Positions 7,331 to 13,520 of a stretch of 18,060 nt of DNA are shown here, piece after piece. Below the pieces are notes generated by a model. The model had not been told where the DNA came from, made no database searches, and worked only from the letters and a program-made list of their open reading frames with translations. The first letter of the stretch is position 1, and every line of letters begins with the position of its first letter. A program made the position numbers and the translations under genes. The stretch is from assembly GCA_002422685.1 (NCBI GenBank), contig DITC01000067.1, forward strand, positions 1-18,060, read 5' to 3'. The DNA is from Thauera sp. UBA6194. GTDB lineage: Bacteria > Pseudomonadota > Gammaproteobacteria > Burkholderiales > Rhodocyclaceae.

Positions 7331-7505
7331 CCCCGCCTGTGCCGTCTCCGCCGAGCATCCTGAACCATGGGTTCAGGGGGGTCGCGTCCCTTCCGCTTCA
7401 GGATCACCCGCGAGGGGCGTTCACACCAGCGGCATCGATGGTCAGCGACCGAGTCTCTCGACTATTGGTTCAAGGAATCTACGACTTCGACGAACACTGC
7501 AGGGG
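7331..7505 (-). ncRNA. ssrS: 6S RNA
   Basis: 6S RNA mimics an open promoter and binds the sigma-70 RNA polymerase holoenzyme, damping transcription in stationary phase. The identification rests on three points. First, position: it begins about 27 bp after the zapA stop on the same strand, the conserved zapA-ssrS order. Second, length: about 175 nt against roughly 180 for the family. Third, structure: the ends pair (CCCC with GGGG, then UGU/ACA and CGUC/GACG), and near the 3' side there is a perfect 8-bp hairpin CCTGAACC/GGTTCAGG (7359-7377). That hairpin corresponds to the E. coli segment CCUUGAACCAAGGGUUCAAGG. A second CCTTGAACCAAT lies in the 5' half, with an ACTCGGT motif on the way to the loop. 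The exact ends are estimated from the closing stem. Confidence 0.85.
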
Positions 7506-7531
7506 ATTGATCTTGGCAGCAGGAAAGCGCT

Positions 7532-7834
7532 TCAGAAGAGCTTGTCCTGCGCGGCCAGCACGCCGTCCACGCGCGCCTTCATGAGCCCGATTCTACGCTT
7601 CATGCCCGGCATGTCAAACCCGTTGCCGCGCTGGTGCTGGAGGAACTCGTGGGCGATGTTGAGCGCGGTCATGACCGCCAGCCTTTCGCCAGAAGCGTTG
7701 GTTTTATCGCCCAGTTCGCGGAACTTGTCGTCAAGATAGGCGACGGTTGCGAGCAGGTCGTCACGCGTCTCAGGGGTGCACGAGATGCGGTACTCCTTGC
7801 CCAGCAAGGTCATGTCGAGGTGTTCGGCGGACAT
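7532..7834 (-). CDS. zapA: Cell division protein ZapA
   Basis: 100-residue cytoplasmic protein that binds and bundles FtsZ protofilaments at the Z-ring. The N-terminal domain matches the ZapA pattern: LLGKEYRISCTPETRDDLLATVAYLDDKFRELGD, where the ETRDDLLATVAYLDDKF stretch is characteristic. It is followed by SGERLAVMTALNIAHEFLQ and a C-terminal helix that mediates tetramer formation. The start at MSAEHLDMTLLGKEY is supported by GGAGG nine bases upstream; the frame is open further upstream, but that part is a shadow of the preceding gene. It lies 4 bp after the small coiled-coil gene and just before 6S RNA. Confidence 0.95.
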   Translation of the reverse strand: MSAEHLDMTLLGKEYRISCTPETRDDLLATVAYLDDKFRELGDKTNASGERLAVMTALNIAHEFLQHQRGNGFDMPGMKRRIGLMKARVDGVLAAQDKLF

Positions 7835-7838
7835 GGCT

Positions 7839-8033
7839 TCAGGCCTCCGGCAGTTTGTCGAGCAGGCTCTCGAGGCGGTCCGCGGCGAGGCGAACCTTGT
7901 CGGCGAGTTGGCGGTTATCGGCTTCCAGCCGCGAAACACGACCGCGCAAGGCGACGTTGTCGGCCTTGAGGCGTTCGTGCTGGCTGATCAGTTGCTCGAG
8001 CTGGGCTTCGAGCTGCGCGAGTTCGGTATCCAT
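7839..8033 (-). CDS. Small coiled-coil protein, TIGR02449 family (ZapB-like)
   Basis: 64-residue protein (from MDTELAQLEAQLEQL) that is almost entirely coiled coil, with leucine heptads such as LEAQLEQLISQHERLKADN and further repeats to LLDKLPEA. Small proteins of this kind, catalogued as TIGR02449, are found next to zapA in Proteobacteria and resemble ZapB. A role with ZapA at the Z-ring is plausible but inferred. Two starts are possible: ATG at 8033, or an in-frame upstream ATG at 8069. The later start is preferred because the earlier one overlaps the predicted promoter. The gene ends 4 bp before zapA, so the two are co-transcribed. Confidence 0.85.
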   Translation of the reverse strand: MDTELAQLEAQLEQLISQHERLKADNVALRGRVSRLEADNRQLADKVRLAADRLESLLDKLPEA

Positions 8034-8040
8034 GGCGTCG

Positions 8041-8069
8041 ATGGTAGTGAGCGGCCGATGACGGGTCAA
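8041..8069 (-). promoter_or_regulatory. Sigma-70 type promoter for the coiled-coil gene, zapA and 6S RNA
   Basis: On the minus strand TTGACC (8069-8064, five of six matches to the -35 consensus) and TACCAT (8046-8041, four of six to the -10 consensus) are separated by exactly 17 bp. Transcription would start at about 8034-8035, one or two bases before the ATG at 8033. This implies a leaderless or nearly leaderless message, in agreement with the lack of a ribosome site. Confidence 0.55.
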
Positions 8070-8083
8070 TCAGCGCGGGCCGA

Positions 8084-9934
8084 TCAACGCTGCACCTGGG
8101 TGACGTCGCGCACCGCACCGGTGTCGGCCGAGGTGGTGAGCGCCGCGTAGGCCTGGAGCGCAGCCGAGACCACGCGCTCGCGCTTGACCGGCTTCCAGGC
8201 TGCTGTGCTCTTCGCCTCCATCGCCGCGCGACGGCGCGCGAGCTCTTCGGCCGAGATCGCCAGGTTGATGCTGCGGTTCGGGATGTCGATCTCGATCGTG
8301 TCACCGTCCTCGACCAGCGCGATCGCGCCGCCGCAGGCCGCCTCGGGCGAGGCGTGGCCGATCGAAAGCCCGGAGGTGCCGCCCGAGAAGCGCCCGTCGG
8401 TGAGCAGCGCGCACTGCGCGCCCAGCCCGCGGCTCTTGAGGTAGGAGGTCGGGTACAGCATCTCCTGCATGCCGGGGCCGCCCTTGGGGCCTTCGTAGCG
8501 GATCACCACCACGTCGCCGGCCTGCACCTTTTCGCCGAGGATGCCGTCGACCGCGTCTTCCTGGCTCTCGTACACCCGCGCCTTGCCGGTGAACTTCCAG
8601 ATGGACTCGTCCACGCCCGCGGTCTTCACGATGCAGCCCTTCTCGGCGATGTTGCCGTACAGCACCGCGAGGCCGCCGTCGGCGGTGAAGGCGTGGGCCT
8701 TGTTACGGATGATGCCGTGCTCGCGGTCGGTGTCGAGCTCCTTCCAGCGCCGGTCCTGGCTGAAGGCGACCTGGGTGGGGACGCCGCCGGGCGCGGCGCG
8801 GTAGAAGGTGTGCACCGCCTCGTCGGCCGTGCGCTTGACGTCCCACTTGTCGAGCGCCTCGGCCATCGAGGCGCTGTGCACCGTCGGCACGTCGGTGTGC
8901 AGCAGGCCGGCGCGGTCGAGCTCGCCGAGGATGCTCATGATGCCGCCCGCACGATGCACGTCCTCGATGTGCACGTCGGCGATCGCCGGCGCGACCTTGC
9001 ACAGGCAGGGCACGTGGCGGCTGATGCGGTCGATGTCCTTCATGGTGAAGTCGATGCCGGCCTCGCGCGCGGCGGCGAGCAGGTGGAGCACGGTGTTGGT
9101 CGAGCCGCCCATGGCCACGTCCAGGCTGATCGCGTTCTCGAAGGCCTTGAAGCTGGCGATCGAGCGCGGCAGCACCGAGACGTCGTCCTTTTCGTAGTAG
9201 CGGCGGGCGAGGTCGACGATGCGGCGGCCGGCTTCCTTGAACAGGCGCTCGCGATCGGCGTGAGTGGCGAGCGTGGTGCCGTTGCCGGGCAGCGACAGGC
9301 CGAGCGCCTCGGTGAGGCAGTTCATCGAGTTGGCGGTGAACATGCCCGAGCACGAGCCGCAGGTCGGGCAGGCCGAGCGCTCGATGGCGTCGACTTCCTC
9401 GTCCGAGCAGCTCTTGTCCGCGGCCTTGACCATCGCATCGACCAGGTCGAGCGAGATCACCTTGGCTTCCCACTTGACCTTGCCGGCCTCCATCGGCCCG
9501 CCGGAGACGAAGATCGCCGGGATGTTGAGGCGCAGCGCGGCCATCAGCATGCCCGGGGTGATCTTGTCGCAGTTCGAGATGCACACCAGCGCGTCGGCGG
9601 TGTGGGCGTTGCACATGTATTCGACGCTGTCGGCGATGAGCTCGCGCGAGGGCAGCGAGTACAGCATGCCGCCGTGGCCCATGGCGATGCCGTCATCGAC
9701 CGCGATCGTGTTGAATTCCTTGGCGACGCCGCCCGCGGCCTCGATCTCGCGCGCGACGAGCTGGCCGAGGTCCTTCAGGTGCACGTGGCCGGGCACGAAC
9801 TGGGTGAAGCTGTTGGCGATCGCGATGATCGGCTTTTCGAAGTCGCCGTCCTTCATGCCGGTGGCGCGCCACAGGGCGCGGGCGCCCGCCATGTTGCGGC
9901 CGGCGGTGGACGTGCGGGAACGGTATTGGGGCAT
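8084..9934 (-). CDS. ilvD: Dihydroxy-acid dehydratase
   Basis: Cytoplasmic iron-sulfur enzyme of branched-chain amino-acid synthesis. It dehydrates 2,3-dihydroxy-isovalerate and 2,3-dihydroxy-3-methylvalerate to the 2-keto acids that give valine, leucine and isoleucine. The 616 residues match the E. coli enzyme in length and closely in sequence (NSFTQFVPGHVHL, VDDGIAMGHGGMLYSLPSREL, MGGSTNTVLHLLAAA, DGRFSGGTSGLSIGHASPEAA). Cluster ligands are C122 in NCDKITPG and C195 in CPTCGSCSGMF. The residue that is Cys in the [2Fe-2S] class is Gly49 here, which fits the oxygen-sensitive [4Fe-4S] class. A GGAG ribosome site precedes the ATG. It is a single gene, divergent from yceH; no other ilv gene is in the window. 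Confidence 0.97.
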   Translation of the reverse strand: MPQYRSRTSTAGRNMAGARALWRATGMKDGDFEKPIIAIANSFTQFVPGHVHLKDLGQLVAREIEAAGGVAKEFNTIAVDDGIAMGHGGMLYSLPSRELIADSVEYMCNAHTADALVCISNCDKITPGMLMAALRLNIPAIFVSGGPMEAGKVKWEAKVISLDLVDAMVKAADKSCSDEEVDAIERSACPTCGSCSGMFTANSMNCLTEALGLSLPGNGTTLATHADRERLFKEAGRRIVDLARRYYEKDDVSVLPRSIASFKAFENAISLDVAMGGSTNTVLHLLAAAREAGIDFTMKDIDRISRHVPCLCKVAPAIADVHIEDVHRAGGIMSILGELDRAGLLHTDVPTVHSASMAEALDKWDVKRTADEAVHTFYRAAPGGVPTQVAFSQDRRWKELDTDREHGIIRNKAHAFTADGGLAVLYGNIAEKGCIVKTAGVDESIWKFTGKARVYESQEDAVDGILGEKVQAGDVVVIRYEGPKGGPGMQEMLYPTSYLKSRGLGAQCALLTDGRFSGGTSGLSIGHASPEAACGGAIALVEDGDTIEIDIPNRSINLAISAEELARRRAAMEAKSTAAWKPVKRERVVSAALQAYAALTTSADTGAVRDVTQVQR

Positions 9935-10031
9935 GGGGCGCTCCGAAAAGTCTGCAGGAAAGACGGCGATTCTAACGCGCGCGACGAAGCATGCGTATCA
10001 TCCGGGGTCTCGTCACCCGCCAGGAGCGCAA
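9935..10031. promoter_or_regulatory. Divergent ilvD/yceH promoter region
   Basis: The 97 bp between the two start codons must hold both promoters. On the minus strand TAGAAT (9975-9970, five of six matches to the -10 consensus) is a candidate for ilvD. On the plus strand TATCAT (9996-10001, five of six) is a candidate for yceH. Neither has a good -35 box, so activator dependence or a wrong assignment remains possible. Ribosome sites are GGAG for ilvD and AGGAG (10022-10026) for yceH. Confidence 0.4.
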
Positions 10032-10724
10032 ATGCAAGACCTGACCCCCTCCGAGGACATCGCCAACGGGCCCGGCTTCGACCTGGATGCGGCCGAGATC
10101 CGCGTACTTGGCGTGCTGATCGAGAAATCCTTCATCACTCCCGACGCCTACCCGCTGTCGATCAACTCGATCACCACCGGTTGCAACCAGCTCACCGCGC
10201 GCGAGCCGGTGATGAGCCTGTCCGAGGCCGAAGTGCAGGCGGCGGTGGATAGTCTGATCGCGCGCCGCCTCGTCTCCAAGCGCGACCAGCAAAGCGCGCG
10301 CGTGGCCAAGTACGAGCACCTGATCCGCCTGCGCCACTCGCTGCCGCCGGCCGAACAGTCGGTGCTGGCCATCCTGCTGCTGCGCGGGGCACAGACCGCC
10401 GGCGAGCTGCGCCAGCGCTGCGAGCGGCTGCACCGCTTCGAGGACGCCGCCGCGGTCGAGGCCGTGCTGGAGCACCTGGCCGAGAAGTATCCGCCGCTGG
10501 TTGCCGAGCTGCCGCGCGCGCCCGGCACCAAGGAGACGCGTCACGTGCACCTGCTCGGCGGCGACGCCGCGGTGCAGGAGATGGCCGAGGCGCAGGCCGG
10601 CGCAGGCGCGGCTGGCGGCGGACGCGGCCGGATCGCGGAGCTCGAGGACGAAGTGCGTCGTCTGCGCGAGGAGTTCGACGCGCTGCGCAAGGAGTTCGCC
10701 GAGTTCCGCCGGCAGTTCGACTGA
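10032..10724 (+). CDS. yceH: YceH family protein (DUF480)
   Basis: 230-residue cytoplasmic protein of the DUF480/YceH family, which folds as two tandem winged-helix domains; its cellular role is not established. Family signatures are EIRVLGVLIEKSFITPDAYPLSINSITTGCNQ at the start of domain one, then AREPVMSLSEAEV. The second domain starts near SLPPAEQSVLAILLLRGAQTAGELRQR. The C-terminal 35 residues (RIAELEDEVRRLREEFDALRKEF) form a clear coiled coil after a Gly/Ala-rich linker. The start follows AGGAG by five bases; the longer open frame upstream runs through ilvD and is not coding. It lies 49 bp ahead of lgt and may share its transcript. Confidence 0.92.
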   Translation: MQDLTPSEDIANGPGFDLDAAEIRVLGVLIEKSFITPDAYPLSINSITTGCNQLTAREPVMSLSEAEVQAAVDSLIARRLVSKRDQQSARVAKYEHLIRLRHSLPPAEQSVLAILLLRGAQTAGELRQRCERLHRFEDAAAVEAVLEHLAEKYPPLVAELPRAPGTKETRHVHLLGGDAAVQEMAEAQAGAGAAGGGRGRIAELEDEVRRLREEFDALRKEFAEFRRQFD

Positions 10725-10773
10725 CTCGAGCGACCGCCCCGCCACCTCCAAAAACCCCGCCCTCGCCCCGCTC

Positions 10774-11568
10774 ATGCTGATCCACCCCCAATTCGACCCC
10801 ATCGCCTTCTCGCTCGGTCCGCTCTCGGTACGCTGGTACGGCCTCATGTACCTGATCGCTTTCGTGCTCTTCGTCGTCCTCGGCCGCCTGCACGCCCGAC
10901 GCCGGCCGGAGCTGGGCTGGAACGCGCAGATGATCGACGATCTGCTGCTGTATGGCGTGATCGGGGTGATCCTGGGCGGGCGGCTGGGCGAGGTGCTGTT
11001 CTTCCAGCCGGGCTACTACCTGCAGCACCCGGGCGAAATCCTTGCCGTGTGGAAGGGCGGCATGAGCTTTCACGGTGGCTTCCTCGGCGTGCTGGCGGCA
11101 ATGTGGCTGTATGGTCGCCGCCACGGCAAGGGCTTCTGGCAGGTCACCGACTTCATCGCGCCGCTGGTGCCGACCGGGCTGGCCGCGGGGCGCATCGGCA
11201 ACTTCATCAACGGCGAGCTGTGGGGCCGACCGGTGAGCGGCGAGTTGCCGTGGGCGATGGTGTTCCCGTGGGTGGATGCGGTGCCGCGCCACCCGTCGCA
11301 GCTCTACCAGGCCGCGGGCGAGGGCCTGCTGCTGTTCGTGATCCTGTGGTTGTACTCCGCCAGCCCGCGCCCGCTGCGCGCCGTGTCGGCGGTGTTCCTG
11401 ATCGGCTATGGCAGCCTGCGCTTTGCGGCGGAGTTCTTCCGCACACCGGACCCCGGCATCTTCGGCACCCTGTCACTGGGGCTATCGACCGCGCAGTGGC
11501 TGTGCCTGCCCATGATCGCGGTCGGGCTGCTCATGCTGCTCGCCGCCCGACGCGGCGGACGCGCCTAG
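10774..11568 (+). CDS. lgt: Prolipoprotein diacylglyceryl transferase
   Basis: Inner-membrane enzyme that transfers a diacylglyceryl group from phosphatidylglycerol to the lipobox Cys of prolipoproteins, the first step of lipoprotein maturation. The PA2778-type lipoprotein in this window would be a substrate. The 264 residues match the family. Diagnostic stretches are the N-terminal MLIHPQFDPIAFSLGPLSVRWYGLMYL, the GGMSFHGGFLG loop with its essential His, the signature GRIGNFINGELWGR, and HPSQLYQ with RFAAEFFRTPD near the end. About seven membrane helices are visible. The start is fixed by homology, as no Shine-Dalgarno site precedes it. The TAG stop lies within CTAG, which also supplies the stop of the opposing gene. 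Confidence 0.97.
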   Translation: MLIHPQFDPIAFSLGPLSVRWYGLMYLIAFVLFVVLGRLHARRRPELGWNAQMIDDLLLYGVIGVILGGRLGEVLFFQPGYYLQHPGEILAVWKGGMSFHGGFLGVLAAMWLYGRRHGKGFWQVTDFIAPLVPTGLAAGRIGNFINGELWGRPVSGELPWAMVFPWVDAVPRHPSQLYQAAGEGLLLFVILWLYSASPRPLRAVSAVFLIGYGSLRFAAEFFRTPDPGIFGTLSLGLSTAQWLCLPMIAVGLLMLLAARRGGRA

Positions 11569-11945
11569 CTCGCCAGAACCAGGGCGTCGATCATCGCGGG
11601 CAGCGCCTCCAGGCAGCCGACGTGATCGGCACCCAGGCGGCGCGCGGCGCCTGCAGCGGGCGACTCCGGCGAAGGCACGACCGCCACCACGCAGCTCCCC
11701 GGCGCCATGCGCTTGAGCAAGCCCACGAAGCGCGCGGGCTCTTCGGGCACGACCCGGCAATCGAGCACGACCACGTCCGGCCGCAGCTTGAAATACTGCT
11801 GCAAGGCCCGGCTTTCGCTGAAGCAGGCGTCGACGACCACCGCCCCCGGCGCGCCGACCCGCGCCAGCTGCCGCCCGGCACGCTCCACCGCGGCCGGATC
11901 GGGCGCCAGCAGCAGCACGCGCAGAGGCTCCTTGTCGTCGTACAT
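11565..11945 (-). CDS. Degenerate response-regulator receiver-domain protein
   Basis: 126-residue stand-alone protein with a CheY-like pattern but imperfect active site. Strand one is LRVLLLAPDP, where only D16 of the usual acidic pair remains. The phospho-acceptor position is kept as D62 in PDVVVLDCRV, and VVAVVPSPES supplies a Ser near the Thr/Ser switch. The conserved Lys that should follow the GAD motif is missing (GADHVGCLEALP). No output domain follows. Phosphorylation would be impaired or unconventional, so it may be a pseudo-receiver acting by protein contact. It is convergent with lgt, sharing CTAG as stop codon, and divergent from the malonyl-CoA decarboxylase gene. No kinase lies beside it. 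Reality as a gene is likely from its protein-like composition but not certain. Confidence 0.65.
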   Translation of the reverse strand: MYDDKEPLRVLLLAPDPAAVERAGRQLARVGAPGAVVVDACFSESRALQQYFKLRPDVVVLDCRVVPEEPARFVGLLKRMAPGSCVVAVVPSPESPAAGAARRLGADHVGCLEALPAMIDALVLAS

Positions 11946-12032
11946 GCCTGAACCCCCGACCCCTCTCGTCTGCCAGTAAAAACCCCGGGAGCGACATCCG
12001 CAGCCAACGCGCGCACCGCACGCGAACCGGCC

Positions 12033-12051
12033 GGCGTGAATATCTCACGCC
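12033..12051. repeat. Perfect 7-bp inverted repeat, possible operator
   Basis: GGCGTGA (12033-12039) and TCACGCC (12045-12051) are exact reverse complements around the 5-nt loop ATATC. It lies 84 bp before the malonyl-CoA decarboxylase start and 88 bp before the divergent receiver gene start. The short spacing fits either a dimeric-regulator operator or a small hairpin. There is no T-tract, so a terminator is unlikely. Confidence 0.45.
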
Positions 12052-12078
12052 CGACAAACCGCGGCGGCGTCTCGACTC

Positions 12079-12102
12079 CCCAAATTGGGATAGCATGGTA
12101 TC
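12079..12102. promoter_or_regulatory. Two adjacent palindromes before the decarboxylase gene
   Basis: CCCAA and TTGGG flank a single A (12079-12089). Next to it GATA (12089-12092) and TATC (12099-12102) flank GCATGG, a near-palindrome around CATG. The pair sits 33-56 bp before the start codon, where an operator overlapping a promoter would be expected. The AT-rich sequence here is the only such stretch in the 189-bp gap. A -10 box cannot be assigned with confidence. Confidence 0.35.
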
Positions 12103-12134
12103 AGAATATCCACAGGGAATCGGAGGAGAGGCGC

Positions 12135-13517
12135 ATGACGAATTCGGGACTGGTTTCGCGCGGACTGAGCAAGGTGCGCGAATTCGTGTCGAGCGCCACC
12201 CATTTCGGCAAACTGCCGGAGACCGACGACCTCGAGCGCATCCGCGAACAGCTCCAGGAGTGCGCCGAAGGCCGCGGCGGCGAGGTGTCCACGCGTCAGC
12301 GCGCGGCGCGCCTGACCGAGACCTACCTGCGCCTGGACGACGCCGGCCGCCACGCCTTCCTGAAGATCATCGCCCACGAATTCGGCCCCGATCCACGCCA
12401 GATCTCCGTCGCACACGAGGCCTACCAGGCGGCGATCGGCACGCCCGAGCAGTGGGACGCCGAGGCGCATCTGCGTGCGGCGATGCGCTCGCGCCGGCTG
12501 CGCATCCTCACCCAGTTCAATGCCATCCCGCAGGGGGTCAAGTTTCTCGTCGACCTGCGCGCCGACCTGCTGCGCTTCGTCGCCGAAGACCCCTTGCTCA
12601 AGCCGCTCGACCGCGAACTCGAGGCCCGCCTCTCGGCGTGGTTCGACGTCGGCTTCCTCGAGCTGCAGCGCATCACCTGGCTCTCGCCCGCGGCCCTGCT
12701 CGAGAAGCTCGTCCAGTACGAGGCGGTGCATGAGATCCGCTCCTGGGACGACCTCAAGAACCGGCTCGACTCCGACCGCCGCTGCTACGCCTTCTTCCAC
12801 CCGCGCATGCCGCTCGAGCCGCTGATCTTCGTGCAGGTGGCGCTGCTCGAAGGCATCGCCGACAACGTCCAGCGCCTGCTCGACATCGACGCGCCGCTCG
12901 CCGACACCACACGCGCCACGACCGCGATCTTCTATTCGATCAGCGCCACCCAGCCCGGCCTGCGTGGCGTGAGCTTCGGCAACTTCCTGCTCAAGCGCGT
13001 GATCGACGACCTCAAGCGCGACTTCCCCCGCCTGAAGACCTTCGCCACCCTCTCCCCCATCCCCGGGCTCACGCGCTGGGCACAGCGCCATCCCGAAGAG
13101 CTCGCCGAGGCCTTCCTGCCTGCGGACTGGACGCGGTTGCACGCGCTGCAGATCGACTCGATCGAAAGCCCGGCGCTCGCCGCCGTACTCGAAGGCAAGC
13201 CCGACTGGCGCGCCGACGAGGCGCTGCGCGAGGCTTTGCGCGAACCGCTCCTGCGCCTGGCCGCGCACTACCTGCTCGAAGCCCGGCGCGGCGACAAGCC
13301 GGTCGATGCGGTGGCGCGCTTTCACCTCGGCAACGGCGCCCGCGTCGAACGCCTGAACTGGCTCGCCGACAGCGCCGACAAGGGCCTGCGGCAGTCGTGG
13401 GGGATCATGGTGAATTACCTCTACGACCCCGACCGCATCGAATCCAACCTCGAGGAATTCGCCAGCGAAGGGCTCATCGCCGCCTCGTCCGCCGTACGCA
13501 AGCTGGCGCGCCGCTGA
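12135..13517 (+). CDS. Malonyl-CoA decarboxylase
   Basis: 460-residue enzyme that converts malonyl-CoA to acetyl-CoA and CO2; in bacteria it serves malonate use or disposal of excess malonyl-CoA. The N-terminal helical domain runs to about residue 170, followed by the GNAT-like catalytic domain. Family signatures include YSISATQPGLRGVSFGNFLLKRV (267-289), TLSPIPG with the catalytic Ser S307, and RFHLGNGARVERLNWLAD with the catalytic His H397, equivalent to human Ser329 and His423. The C-terminal GIMVNYLYDPDRIE stretch is also typical. The start follows GGAGGA (12122-12127) by seven bases. No malonyl-CoA synthetase, malonate transporter or regulator is beside it. Instead it is followed after 3 bp by a signalling gene, hinting at an operon. 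Confidence 0.95.
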   Translation: MTNSGLVSRGLSKVREFVSSATHFGKLPETDDLERIREQLQECAEGRGGEVSTRQRAARLTETYLRLDDAGRHAFLKIIAHEFGPDPRQISVAHEAYQAAIGTPEQWDAEAHLRAAMRSRRLRILTQFNAIPQGVKFLVDLRADLLRFVAEDPLLKPLDRELEARLSAWFDVGFLELQRITWLSPAALLEKLVQYEAVHEIRSWDDLKNRLDSDRRCYAFFHPRMPLEPLIFVQVALLEGIADNVQRLLDIDAPLADTTRATTAIFYSISATQPGLRGVSFGNFLLKRVIDDLKRDFPRLKTFATLSPIPGLTRWAQRHPEELAEAFLPADWTRLHALQIDSIESPALAAVLEGKPDWRADEALREALREPLLRLAAHYLLEARRGDKPVDAVARFHLGNGARVERLNWLADSADKGLRQSWGIMVNYLYDPDRIESNLEEFASEGLIAASSAVRKLARR

Positions 13518-13520
13518 ACG

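Noticed and set aside
7359..7377. CCTGAACC/GGTTCAGG hairpin as a separate terminator
   Set aside because: It lies inside the 6S RNA at the place of the known TGAACC-type stem and has no T-tract, so it is part of that RNA.
8354..10252. A 632-codon plus-strand frame opposite ilvD
   Set aside because: ilvD is unmistakable on the minus strand; this translation is His/Asp/Arg-rich filler of antisense origin.
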